Shown here: in pieces, positions 35,961 to 49,000 of the stretch
Position numbering within the stretch: position 1 is the stretch's first letter
Layout of the letters: each line of letters opens with the position of its first letter
Assembly (NCBI GenBank): GCA_036785705.1
Contig: JAWUZG010000016.1
Span: forward strand, 1,054,001 to 1,118,000
Direction of reading: 5' to 3'
DNA: 64,000 nucleotides
Origin: Acanthornis magna
Lineage: Eukaryota > Chordata > Aves > Passeriformes > Acanthizidae
Made by a program: the position numbers and the translations under genes
The notes under the pieces: generated by a model
Databases searched by the model: none
The model's input: only the letters and a program-made list of their open reading frames with translations
Told to the model about the DNA's origin: nothing

Positions 35961-38900
35961 ATGTTGTTATTGCCCAAGTGTTTGCTGCTATCAAAGACAG
36001 GATATGGTCCCATACATGGGACATGGAGTGTGTGTGGTCCCACAGCACGTGTTCCTGCCTTCTCCCCCAGTGCTGTAAAGAACTCAGCAAATCTGGCACC
36101 AAACTTCTCTTAAAAGCTGACCTTCAGATTGGTGCTAGGCTTTGAAACTCTGACTTTTCCAAGGTTACGGAGGAAGATGGCAAGAGAGTCTGCAAGAGCA
36201 CTCAAATCTGTGTTCCCATGGGATCATGTACCACGGGATGAGGCAACCTGCAGTTCTGCTTCTGTTCTTTGCAATTAAGCCACCATTTAATAATTTGCTA
36301 ACATTTTCAAAACATTTATCCCCTGCCACTGACAGGTTTTGAGCTAACTGTGGTATGTAGAATCTGCATTTTTGGAAACATCTGAAGGCAGTCACAAAGT
36401 TGATGTGACAGAGGATTTCCATCGCTTGCTCTTGCAGCACAAAGGTTTGCTTCCTATGACTCAGCCATTGCTGTGGCTTGGTTACTCATCAGAAAACTGC
36501 TTGAAGAAAAGACTAATTTTGAGCTGAATTTGTTTAATATCTGAACAGTGGAACTGGGGCAGAGACTCAGAGCTGGGCTTAGCAATAGGATGGGGTAAGC
36601 TTTCCACATTTTACTGGTGCAAGCTTCTGCTTTCATAATAAACCCTTCCTCCTCCCAGCTACCCAGGAGCTGCACTGAGCCCCAGGGGTTTAGGTTAACC
36701 TCAGGAAGCAGTGCATTTAGTCCTGTAGCCTGCTCAAGGGACCTGCCTGCTTGTGTTCTCGGATGCTCATGGGCTGACGTGACCCCTCCTGCAGCAGGTG
36801 AGCTGCGTGGGGAATGCGCCACATCTCCACCCTGTGCCTCTGGGGCCAGGCAGCCGAGCCAGCAGGGGAAAGGCTGTTATTTAACATTGCCATGGGCCAG
36901 CAGAAAATGCTTCTTTCAGTTGCAGGAGGAAACCAGAAAGGGAGTGGTGATTCACGGTGAACCTCTGACTCATGAGACTCGAGAGGGTTGTCTTAGGGTA
37001 GGGCAGGACATACCCCTTACTTGGTGGAAACCTTCAAATCACTGTCTAGTTCTGTTGCTTTGCTATTACCAGCCCGTGCTGCCTCGTGCTGGTTTCATTT
37101 GCACTGTATTGCCTTGCCCTTGGCCTGACTGTTTTGATAAAGAGCGGAAATCGTGTTCTTGCCCTTGGTGTTGTGCAGTGAATTGCTCCAGGCTGGACAA
37201 ATCTGTTCTCTCCCCCAAGGCCAGGCTGGGAATGAAGGATGGGGCATTGTAGGGGGCTTGTGTCAGCAGCTGCAAAGCCAAAGCAGCGTGGGCTCTTGTG
37301 TGCCCTGAGAAATTCATCTGTGTCTGCTCCTATCTCTTTGGAAAATTTTAACTGCTCCCTGTCCCCCTGTCTGGCACAGAGGGACCGGAGGGGAGCTGGA
37401 GCTGGTGAGCACAGGAGGGAGAGGCACGGCTGCAGAGGTTGGCCCTCGTCTCGCAGGGCAGCAGAAACTGGCCTGAGAGGGAAAGCTGGGAGGGCATTTC
37501 CAGTGTCATTTTTTTGCACTCGGGTCTCACACAGGTTTCAGAGGAATCACTGAGGGATTGCAGGCGGCTTCACAGCGCTGGAGCCTTCCCCAACAGGGCT
37601 TCTTGTGGCTGGAGCAAGCAGCAAAGATGGCTCATTTCAGGCTGCCAGATCTGAAGGGTGAGCAGTCCATGTCGTGTCTCCGGCTGTGCAGCACAGATCC
37701 TGCAAAGCACAGCACTGCTTGCTGTACTTGGCTGCAGACCTCTAGCTCTTTTCCAGAGAAGGGAAAGACCTGAATTCCGAAGGCCATCCTGTAGGAAGTC
37801 AGACCAAATCCTGTCAGTGCTGCTGAAAGTTGTTGAGAACCCTTGAATATTCATGCAGCCAAGAATTGCCTGTAGCTGTGATGCTCTGAGGATGTAATCC
37901 ATGTGAGACATGCTGGGAGACAGATCTTTTGTTATATTGACTTCAGTTTTCTTTTATTTATTAAGAAATCTGTGCAGGGCTTAGGAAAACTGGTCTTTAA
38001 ATCTGTCATCAGCTTATAAAAGACAAGCACAAAAGCTTCAGCTTACCATTATCTGATGAACTCGTAAAATAAAAGCTGGGGAGGCGTGTGGGTGCTGAGC
38101 TCTGTTTTCCAACTCCATGAATGGGACTGTAAATGAATGGGGAATGGATAGCTCACGTCTCCTACCTGCATCACCACCTCTAACAGGAAAGGGCCTGTTT
38201 CTCCACTGAGCTCACCTTAATTAATTAAGCTGGTGTAGGACAGCGCCAAGTCAGAACAGCAGATTTGTTCCATCTCACATGCTGGGCGTGGGATTTGCTC
38301 ATTTGACTTCTTCTTTCCGTCCCCTCCCTGTGGAGGCAGTGTGTTCATGGGCACTGTTGTGCTGTGGCAGCTTCCCTGCCTTGTGATCCCATGTGTCTGG
38401 TGTGGCTGCTTTGCTTGCTCTGTGAATTCCTCATCTAACACATAGAAACAATTCCAGGGAGGATGTAGGCAGGGTCCCTACAAGCACCTTGCACTCATTT
38501 GCCCTCCAGAAACTCCAGATGAGTTAACATCAGCCACGAAGCGGTTTCTTATAGAAACAGCATGTTGTTTGCCCTGAAAATGAAGAGCCTTCTCTCATTT
38601 ACAGAAACAGCATGGTAAATATTTTCATTTCAGTATGTTTTTTGTTGGGAATCATTTCCATTTAGTTTCTTACCACAGTGACTTGGGGGCTAAGAATAAC
38701 TAGAGTCTAGCAGCTCCTAGCTGGTGAGACATGTATTTTGAGAACTAGGTTCAAACTTGCATTACTCATAAGATGTAGAATCTGCTGCTGCACTGTGCTC
38801 AGCAGCAGGCAGCCACTCCAGTCTCTCTGCACTGATAACAAGCAGGACAGTGAGAGCTGCCTCCAACCCTCTGGCTGGGAAGAGCTGATATTTCCCAGAT

Positions 38901-39852
38901 AGCCACTGCGGGACATACCCACGCAGAGCTCGTTAGTGCAGCCCTGGCTTCTGTTCTGCAGGGCTGTGAAGGTGCTCCGTGCACAGCTCTGTGCAGCTCA
39001 GGGCAGAGAAGCCTTGGGCAGCTGCAGGTTTGCACTTTGCTGGGGACGTGGCCTGATCCCTTGCTCCGTGAGGCAGCTGGAGCCTTCCCCCATCAAGGGG
39101 GATGCCTTGGACCCATGGAGAGCCATCCTGGAGCAGGGCAGCAGTGTGACAATGTTCCTGTCTACACTGGCCACCTCTCACCACCCAGCAGTGTGATGAG
39201 GTCCAAGGAGCTGTGAAGACACAGCAGGTTCTGTCCACACAGCACAAGGCAGATGAAAGGTGTGACCTGGTGGGTGAGCTGCTTCCTCAAACAGCTGGGC
39301 TAAAACTGTCACAGCTCTCTGGGTTGGTGTGTCACCTCTGTTTGATGAAGATGAACTCCAGTTAGGTACCCTTGATTGATCTTGGAGGGGTTTTTTTGAT
39401 CATCTCATGGTCAGAGGGAGGAGAAGGGAGATAAGGCAAATGCTTTTCAATTAGAGATGGTCAGCAGGGCTGTGTGCTCTGGATGGTCTGAGTGCCCAGC
39501 ACAGGGACAAGAGGCTTTCAACCAGGCAGTGCTGTGTGTGCCCTGGAGCTCCACAGCTTGGGCATTTGCAGTCCCTTGGGACTGAAGAGAGCAAATGAGG
39601 ACAGTATGGAAAGGTCTGGGTTGCCTGTAATGTGGGAGGTGAGCAGAAATGCCAGAGGAGTCAGGCACTTGGAATGGGAGGGGGCAGAGAAAGCCTGCAG
39701 GACTGCCTGGGAGGGGCAGGAGGGAGTGTAGGAGGCTTCACTGCCATGTCAGGGACAGGGGAAAAGCAGAGGATTCCAATTTCCAGCTTGGAGGTGGGAT
39801 TGAGAACCTCAATCCTTCTTGCCTTCTTCAGGCCAAAAAAAGTTTCTTTTAA
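35961..39852. other. Intergenic sequence without recognised features
   Basis: Both strands carry open frames of up to about 210 codons (for example 36617-37252), but they show no domain, signal peptide or repeat structure I know, and overlapping frames of similar length occur on the opposite strand. Confidence 0.55.
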
Positions 39853-39879
39853 TTTTTTTTTTTTTTTTTTTTTTTTTTT
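39853..39879. repeat. Poly-T tract (27 bp)
   Basis: Twenty-seven consecutive T, with a 15-base A tract 61 bp further on (39941-39955). The two tracts could pair as an imperfect inverted repeat. Confidence 0.95.
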
Positions 39880-40331
39880 GGTTGAAATGCAGATTTTATG
39901 GGAAGAGGACATAGAAAGAAGAAATAATTTGCCTCAAATGAAAAAAAAAAAAAAAGGAAGCAAAGACATGTGCTGAAGTGTCTGAAATGTGGTTTGAAAT
40001 GAGTGGCCAATTGTGGTTTGGAGTTGCAGCTGGCTGAAGGCAATGTCATTGCACTGAGGTGAATAAAGTTTATTAATTTTCTCTGCTGTGGATGAGATTA
40101 CACCCCCGAGAAGTCAAAAAGAAGCTGTGAAACTTGGCCACTTTTAGAATCACAAATCAGTGTAGCAGAGAGGAAATCTGGGATCTGATTAAAAACAGAG
40201 GATCACAGAGTCTCTGTGAGCAAGAAGGACTCATTCGAAGGAAGGTTCAGCTCCACAATGCTGCTGAACCACTGCCAGCAAGCTGCGGTGCTCTCAGAGA
40301 GAGTGCAGGAAGATGCTGGTATTGATCAAAA

Positions 40332-40391
40332 CCAGAGAAATCTAAGAAGGTTTTCAAGGTTGCAGAGAAATCTAAGAAGGTTTTCAAGGTT
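40332..40391. repeat. 30-bp tandem duplication
   Basis: AGAGAAATCTAAGAAGGTTT plus TCAAGGTT occurs twice in direct succession. Confidence 0.85.
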
Positions 40392-41883
40392 TTCACCTTG
40401 CATGAAGCGCTGTCACACTCCCGTCCTGTAGTAGGAATTGGTGTGGTGCAGCCACTGGGGAAACGATGGGGGCAGCCAGGAGGGCCAGCACCTGGCCATA
40501 CTTCTGGACAGTGCTGTGGGTGATTTCAGAGGCCTTTGGAGATGTTTATCTTGGTCCCTGTGTCCTCCCATTGAACAGACACATCCTATTTGCCTGTGTT
40601 AAGTGCTTTGAGATCTGCTGAGCTGATAAGTTTAGGGCTATGATCCTGGTCAGTGTCTCTGAGGGGCCTTCAAGGGGACTGTTCACAGACTGTGGTCACT
40701 CTGCTCCAGCCATCACTGGCCCTGGGAGGAGCTGGGCATCCATGCCTGCCACACCAGGCACTGGTGTGAAGATCAGAGAGGGTGATTAACTTTGTTTGGA
40801 CAAATGATTGACTCTTGTTTGAAATAAGATATAAAAGGGCTGCTGGCAGCTACAAAATAAACAGCTATGAGTTGTGGTATCAGGAGACCTGAGAGGATGC
40901 ATTCACAAGTTATTTATCTTTTCTTGGTTTTGCTCACATTTATTAAATACTAGCAAGGGAGAGCTTTAGCAATGCCTTCAGCCTCTGTGCAGGTCAGATA
41001 CGGAGTTGGTGGAATCAGCAGAGATTCCACTAAATTCTTCTCTGAGGATCAACCTAAAAGTGGCATAACTCCAGCTATGCTGTCACAGGCCAGGTGGGAA
41101 TTTCTTGTCACAAATGGAAAAAGTGAACTTGGGAAGAGCTGGGCCATTGTCTCTAGCCAAGGCACAGTGCATGCCCTTACTGTGCCTGTAACTGGATGTG
41201 AACTCCCTTTCTGAATTCATGCTAATTTAGATGAAAAAAGCCCCCTTTCTAGCTGTCCTCAATGGACACACTAAAAACCCTGATTTAATTCTTTCACAGT
41301 ACATTCATGTGTACATTGCTACATTCTTTTTTGGGGCTGATCTGGAGGTGAGGTCCTTCCATTGTTTGTGTAGGCTGGCATGGCATACTCAGAGCTCTTG
41401 CTCAGCACAGCAAACCTGGTTCCTGGAAACCTCCAGGCAGAGAGGTGCAGGTGCTCGTTCCCCTCTCTCATCCCCATCTGCTCTGCGGTGACCACAGACT
41501 GAGTGCTTTGTTTCTACTTCCCATTTTTGCAGCTCTGGTTTGATTTCTCACGCAGGGCTGACCTTGCTGGCGGCTATGGCTGCTCTAACAAGCTCCAGCT
41601 GCTGTTTAGGAAAGGCACCTGGAGCCAGAGCTGCAGAGGGAGGCTGTGCTCAGGCAATTGGTGAGAAGGGGTTTGAGCCCTGGCTCTCATTTTTGGGTGA
41701 AAGCTCTTCCTCCTGGAGGATGGGGATGAAGGATGGGGTATCTTAGGTCTGAATGGGAAGGGCTGCACACCTGCCTGTGATGCTGGCAGCATGACAGCCC
41801 CTTCTTTGTGGCCTGGGCAGAAATGTGTGTTGGCTTTCTCATCAAAATTGTGTTGCATGGGGTAACATGAGCACAGAGGAGGT

Positions 41884-42325
41884 CCATGAAAATGATCAGA
41901 GGGCTGGAGCACCTCTCCTGAAAAGACAGCCTGAGAGAGCTGGGGGTGTTCAGCCTGGAGAGGAGAAGGTTCTGGGGAGAGCTTATAGCACATTTCATTA
42001 TCTAAAGGGCCACAAGAGAGCTGGGGAGGGACTCTTTATGAGGGCATATAGTGATGGAACAAGGCTTAATAGCTTTAAGTTGAAAGAGGAGAGATTTAAA
42101 TTAGGTATTAGGAGTAAATTCTTGTCTGTGGGGGTGGTGAGACATTGGAACAGGTTGCCCAGAAAAGTTGTGGCTGTCCTGTTCCTGTAAGTGTTCAAGG
42201 CCAGTTTGGATGGGGCTTTGTGCTATCTGGTCTAATGGGAGGTGCCCCTGCTCAGGGCAGGGGGGCTTGGAATGAGATGATCTTTAAGGTCCCTTCCAAC
42301 CCAAACCAATCTGTGATTCTATGAA
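41884..42325 (+). mobile_element. CR1 LINE 3' fragment, about 440 bp
   Basis: This is the best preserved CR1 here. It runs from CAGAGGGCTGGAGCACCTCT through GGGTGTTCAGCCTGGAGAGG, GAGACATTGGAACAGGTTGC and TTGGATGGGGCTTTGTGC to the 3' end CCCTTCCAACCCAAACC and TGTGATTCTATGA. It is 5'-truncated and therefore non-autonomous. Confidence 0.93.
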
Positions 42326-44811
42326 ATTGTTCTTAGCAGCGAGAAAACAATTGTCAAATTTTTCTAGTGTGAGATTTCAATCTACATGGAGAGGGAGAGG
42401 CTCAGACATTCAGCTGGGTAAGAAGCAAACCTGGGCCTTTGGGGTCCTCATTCCTGCTTCATGCTCTGAGTCATCACTGTCACCCTGGGGCAAAACGTGA
42501 CAAACCATTTGCAGACCTATTTAATTTCTCAATTTTCTGGGAACAGACCAAGTGAGGTCCCTGACCCTTGCGGCAACAGCCGAAAAAACCCTTTTTTTCC
42601 TCTGTCTCTGGCCTGCTGGGAAAGCTCTCTGCAGGACAGGCTGGGTTTTGGTTTGACTTTCTTCCCTAATACCTCTAATGTGTAATGTTGTGGCTGCGCA
42701 GTCGTGAGGAGAACCCAGAGGGATGAGAGCCCCAACCCCACTCACCACTGAGCTGCCTGCACCACAGAAAAGGAGGATGGCCCCAAAATGAACACTGAAC
42801 TAGAGAGGTCATGAAATCACTGTCTAAATCCCCCCCACTTGCTTTTTGAGCACACAGAGGCTCTATGAGGAAGCTGGGGTACAAACTGTGACCTCCAATA
42901 AATGTCCCTTCCAGGGACTTCCCTAGGTAAAGCTGCCAAATGGGGATCTGCCCAAACGAAGTGTGCCTCAACTTGTCCATCCCTTCTTGGGGTCAACAAG
43001 TGAGTGCCTGCATCATTTTCTACACTGCCTTTATCCCTGTTGATGTAGTGCAGCTGTGGGGATCACACTGGAGTACATCTCCCTCTCTCATTTGCAAAGG
43101 AGTTATTTATTGCCAGAGCCTGCAAGATGGTGAAGTGGCTCGTGGCAGCCATGTAAAATGCCTTAACAGCTCATTGATTGCCACAGATGAGAAGACAGCA
43201 ATTACACTATTTACACCACAGTTGTTTTGTTTTACAGCCTAATTCGCATCCATTCCCCTGTAACAAACTCGGGAGGAAAAGCACCCGTTCATTGGCGTTA
43301 CTCATCTGTATAATTAAACAGCAAGTGCCTGGTCTGTCAAACAGAGAGAGCCTCATTCAGGTCTTGCTTGTTGTGTTTGCTCAGTGGAAGGGTGGAGTTC
43401 CTCAGGATTGGCACAAACCGTCTCTGTTCAAGTGATGAATGGAGGTTTAGATGATTTCCCGGGCTGCTCTTACAATGGGCATAGTGCTGATTTCAGACCA
43501 CACACACTTAGTTTTTGGAGCTATGTTAGCATCCCAAAGTTTCCCAGGTTGAGTGGGCTGAATATTCAAACGGCTTCAGATAAAAACAGAACCAAGTATG
43601 TCCCCCCATCTCCAAGCCCTCTCCCTTTCTCAGTGTACTGGAAAGGATGTGAGGATGACCTCTTCCCTTCTTAAAATCTGAACATGACAGTTTCCAAACG
43701 GGATTATCTTGTAACAGCTCTTTACCATCTCTGTCTTTTGCAGTGGGATTGCAAATGGGGAGTGATTGACACTGATCACACCAGATGGCACTGCTATTTG
43801 ATTTTCTGGTTTATAATTGGCTTGCATTTCCTTCTTGCCATGTGCTCTTTGCATTTTACAGGGAAATGAGGCAGTGGAGCTATGTGGGCACAGCTCTGTC
43901 CCAGATCACCCTGTCTGTGGAACAACCCTGTGGGAAGCTGCATCGTTCTGTTCTGACCCCGTCTTTGTGGTTTCATTTGAATTCCAAGGAGATGCAGCTC
44001 TGAGGTTCTAACCATTGCTAGCCTGGCTTGCAGGGCTCATTTATTAGTGTTAGACAAGCTTTACCTGTCTGCTGCTTTCTTTTGCCTGGTCTGCATCCCT
44101 CACTGAGAGTGAAATTTGTTTTGAGCAAGGCTTGGAACCCTAATTCTGCCTTTTCTCAGGTAATTTGGTTGCCAGTGAATTCACCAGAACCATGAAAGGC
44201 CTTCTAAACTCCTTCTAATAACCAGAGCAGTGCTCCATTACACTGCTTTGTCTGCCCACTGCTGTGTCTGCCTTTTCTGCACTTCGTCCTGTTGCTGGAT
44301 TTCACCAGACCAAGTTCCCTGAAGGGACACAAAAAGGCTGATGAATGTTTGCATTGGCACAAGACCAAGCTTTCAGGGGAGGATGCCTCATGCAAGGCTT
44401 TTAAGGGAGGCTATGAGCAAGGTTTATCAGATGCAAAGGATGGGCTTTTTGTGGACAACCAGAGCAGGATCTGTGAGTACAGCGTTTGAAATTTTACGTT
44501 TATCCAGAAATGCTAAATGAATATACACTGACTATGAGGGCCTTTGGGAGATAAGGTTTCCCTCCTAGAATATGAGGACAGGTGTATTAGAACAGGTTTT
44601 TCCAAAGAGTCTTCACTTCTTGTGGCTCAAGCTTCAGACTATTTCATGATTAGACACTGATGGTCCTTGACAGGGGTGAAGGAGAAGGAGATGTGCTGGG
44701 TTCTGCTCTGGGACTCTTGTGAGTGAGTCTAATGACCAGGCCTTGCTGTGCGTCAGCCTGGTGACAACGTGATGCTTTCATATGGCATAGTTCTGGTTTC
44801 ATGGGTTGAAA
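42326..44811. other. Intergenic sequence without recognised features
   Basis: No recognisable exon or element. A 61-codon plus-strand frame at 43684-43869 has a hydrophobic stretch, but nothing else marks it as a gene. Confidence 0.5.
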
Positions 44812-44932
44812 TTTCTTTTTTTGGTTGTTTGGGATTTTTTTTTGTTTGTTTGATTTTTTTGTTGTTGTTGGTTTGTGTTTTGTTTTCGGGTTTTTTTGGT
44901 TGTTTGTTTGTTTTTTTATTTTGAGAATAGTG
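44812..44932. repeat. T/G-rich low-complexity tract
   Basis: About 120 bp of almost pure T and G (runs of T broken by GG, GTTTG and GTTG) with a strong strand asymmetry. It may be a decayed poly-T tail or microsatellite. Confidence 0.85.
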
Positions 44933-45971
44933 TATCTGGTGTTCTCCCATATATGAGACACAGGATTTTAGAGAAGTGATACCTGCTGTTCCTCTGCAGG
45001 CAACACTGGGGACAATGGGTAGTGACTCAAAACATGGAAGAATTGGATTGCTCTGCACTGCTGTGACTTCAGAAAGAGGAAGTAAAACCATCAGAGATGG
45101 ATCAGACCTCCCAATGTTACCCACACACATGCTCCAAACTTCTGGCACTTCGGCATGCGCTGCTTGCCATGGATGCTGCTGGTGAGTGAGGCAGAAAAAT
45201 GCAGAGCTCTCCCCCTTTTAGGTGCCTGTACCCCTACTGCCACAAGTATATGTACTTCAGGATTTTACATGTGTAGTTTTCTTTACATTTCTATCCTTTC
45301 TAGCAGGGCTTGTTTGACAGCAGCAAGGCATGTGTTCAGCTTTTAGTTTAGATTCCTAATGAAATATTGGCTTAGGTGCCCAGCTTGAGAAAGCTAAGCT
45401 TTCAGTTGCTTGGGGAGCTACTTTTTCATTCAGCAATGTGGATTATTTGGGTAAATAAACTCCATTTTGCTGATGGAAGAAAAGAGAAATTCTGGTCACT
45501 CTGTTCTGACTAATGACCCCCACTTAGTAGATTTTCCTATGTCTCTTTGCTTCTTGGGCACCCCAAACCTCCCAGAGCTGCTTTAGGTGAGGGTGGCAGC
45601 TCACCATGAGTGCTTGAGCAATTCATTCAGATTCTCCTCTCTGCCCACAGCAATAACATTTCCCCATCTCTCTGCTGTGTCTCACCCTCGAACAGAAACA
45701 GCTCCTAAATGTATTGACATCAGAGAAGTTTCAGGTCTTTCGTCTCCTTTTTTTTTATTTTCCCCAGGAACTTAGGTTTTGTCCAACCAGAAGCATCTGT
45801 AGCTTCAATTAGGGTTTAAGCAGCTCTAAGGGTAAGAAAAGAGCAGTTCTGGGAAAAGGCCAGTGACCTTGAGGTCTTCTCTAGGGAAAGAAGAAATCCA
45901 CTGAGAGGCAGGACAAGACCTCACAGGCATTACACTGTGTCAGCCTAGGGATCCTGTTCTTGCTGATTTTG

Positions 45972-46009
45972 CCTTAATAACCCTGGCCACTTGGCCAGGG
46001 TTATTAAGG
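45972..46009. repeat. Perfect palindrome, 18-bp arms with 2-bp centre
   Basis: The arm CCTTAATAACCCTGGCCA (45972-45989) is followed after CT by its exact reverse complement (45992-46009). It could form a cruciform or an RNA hairpin. Confidence 0.95.
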
Positions 46010-46030
46010 GCAACTTGTGGGCAACTTGTG
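46009..46030. repeat. 11-bp tandem duplication beside the palindrome
   Basis: GGCAACTTGTG occurs twice in succession, beginning at the last base of the palindrome. Confidence 0.9.
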
Positions 46031-49000
46031 AATCTGAGAGCTTAATTTAGGCTGAAATTCCCTCTACCCCTGCAGTCTCTATGTCCCTCTTCAAGCAGCA
46101 GCAAATTCAGGAAGTAACTTGTGAACTGGCTACTCTGGACAGGTTTTCATGGGCCTGGGAAAACCAATATTCATGACTCAGAATTTACTTCACTGCTTAG
46201 TTCCATGTCGTGTCCCTAAATGAAAGAGGAAAGGGAATTTTGGGTTCTGCAAAACAAGGTGTCCTCCCTTTTAGCCCCATTGTTGGAAAGAGATGAATTC
46301 ATTTCTGCCAGGTTCCTGAAATCCAGACCAACTCCCCAGATACTCAGCCTAAAATGTGTCCACAGTGGATAAAACTTCAGCCAAAACAACAAATATTTGA
46401 AAAGATAATAGGGTAGAAAACCAAGGTAACCCAAACCTTTTTCAAACCAGTCCTACCAAACTGATCAGTCCATAGCAAAATGTTTCCTGCTTTTCTGTCT
46501 GGAGTTCCTGTGGGTTGACAGCACTCCATTTATATGATTAGATAATCTATATCTGCAAATCCTGCTAAGCACACAGTGAACCAGAGGAGGAGGTTTATCT
46601 CAGTGCTCAGGCAATCTTGTTCTTTGCGTTCTTATCCATTTTGATTTAAGACATGACAACAGGAAAGTAAGCCACCAGAGTTGTTAAATTCAATGTATTA
46701 TTACTCTGCTGTGATTCTTGAGTAGAAGAAGCATGAGAAGATGTGCACGTTCCTAAGAAAACACCTCCTCAAAAACTTAAACTAAGGAAGTAGAAATTAG
46801 AATCTCCATACAATACATGATCTCTCTGATAATCTCTGTATTCCTATTGCTGACAAAGTTTTTTGCGGTTGACTCAGCTTCCCCCCAAAATCTCCAAAAG
46901 TATTTATGTTCCTCTGAGGTATATTTGATCCAGGCCCCACACAGAAAATAAAGAAAAATAGTCCAAGAGTCAGCTTGTCACCCACAGAATTTTGTGTCCC
47001 ACCCTCTGAGAGGTGTTTGAGTCTGCACATTCTCTTACTGTTTCATTGCTCCAGGGTCTTGTGCCACTTGTCCACACTTTCCCCCTCTTGCAGATTTCGT
47101 CACACACAATGGCACATTTTTTTGGTGGAAGCAGAGTGTGTTGGCAAAGGGAGGGAAGGGCTGGCACATGCCCACATCCAGCTCTGATAGCAAACTGGGA
47201 CGTGTGTGCCATCTGGGAGCTCCCAGATAACTCAGATTGGGTTTATCATAAAAGTACATATGCGAGCCAGTTTACTGCCCCTGCCCTGGAATTGAACCAA
47301 CACAGCCATGTTGACTGTGTACCTTATGAACACAACCAGGAAGAGAACATTTCTACAGCTCAGACAGCTGTGACAGATATTTCAGGGTGACATTTCCTGT
47401 AACTGTCCAGGAATTTATAATAACTAAGTCATCCTCCTGGAGGGAGACAGGCATGATTTTGCTCAGACTATTCCCAAAGTGCATTTTGGAGGCACACCTG
47501 AGCAGAAGGGCTTTTTGGTGACCACATCCTGCCCTGTGAGCTGCTCGTGCCTCTTCCAAATCCCAGGCCTGGCTGTGTCACCCTCCAGGATCCCCCATCC
47601 CACCCTCACCCAAGGGTGACAGAGACTGCCAGGGGAACACGGCAGGGGATGTCCTGCAAGAAGCAGTGCCCTGCTTTTGTGTCTCCAGCAGCTGTGCCCT
47701 GATGGGTGTGCCACCCTGCTGGCATCTGCAGCAGAAAAACATCTCAGGGCAGGGAGCTGGAGTGGGCCAGCACAATTGGTGGGTCCTGCTGGTACTAAGA
47801 TGCGAGGAGGAGGTTCCTTTTCCTTCCTTGCCTGCACACCATGAGTGCCAGGCTGTTGTAAACACCCAAATTCCTCTTTGGCACCTCTCAGGCAGCTGTG
47901 CCCACAGCCTAGGATGGCAGGTGCACTCCTGGCTGGGCACACAAGCCCAGGGCTCTGCAGCTGAGCCTGAGCTGGTGAGCTGAGGGAGGTGCTGGGTTCA
48001 GTCCTGGCTCTGAGTGCTGGTGCCTTGAAGTGCCAAAGAGGAAATTCTGGGTGTTACTGTGGTCAAGGAAAAGCTAAAATAAGGCTTTTTTGAGCTGTGT
48101 CCTTGGCTCTGCACCAAAATTTGGCTTAAATTCTTTGTTGCATCAATTCCTCATTCTTGGTCACAGCGCAGCTCCCTGCCCTTGCTTCACATTGGTGTTT
48201 TCACGCCTCGTAGAAGTACATTTTCTCATCATTATTTATCTGGTCTGACCGATTGCCTGGGCATGATTTTGTTCCTTTTTTGGGACCTCCCCCTTTGTCC
48301 TCTCCTGTTCCAGTGTGATGACAGCATGAATTCTTCTGGTGTGAACATTTCTGTGAATATAAATTCTCACCAGCTTTTGCAACGCTTCATGTGTGCCAAC
48401 ATCCACAGAAAGTGTAGAGCTGGGGTAGCAAATGCTGCCACACAGTCTTCATTTGAACACAGTCCTCATTTGAAAATCGCGAAGAAGATTGTGGGAGATG
48501 TCTATATCTGGCTCTAGTTTATCTGAACATCTGCTAGGAGAATAGGACTCTACAAAAGCAGACATCTTTATTAATGAAACCCAGGATTTATATTTGTTAG
48601 CTGAATTTCACAACTCCTTCCAAGCAATAAGGACAAATATTTAAGCCTGGTACTAAATTATGAATCCAGATGTTTTTTAAGATGATGAATGCATAGCCAC
48701 TGGTTGTAGGTAATTCTTTTTTTAACAGAGCATTTTAAAGAAGGATACAAATTATCTTAGGAGTTTTGGACTACTGGTCCTAAGATGCTGTCCGAAATTC
48801 CAGTTCATATGTGCTCCAGCCAGGCTTTTGCTTAGAGGATGCAAGAAGCATCCAATGTTTGTTTTTTTTCTGACCTACTGCTGCGTAATTGAATCATCCC
48901 AAGCACCAAGCTAATGTTTTTCCTCCCTAGGAGAACATAATGTTACCAGGAAAATGAGACGAGGGAAAAAATCAAAAAGGCAGCTGCAGGTATTTATTCC

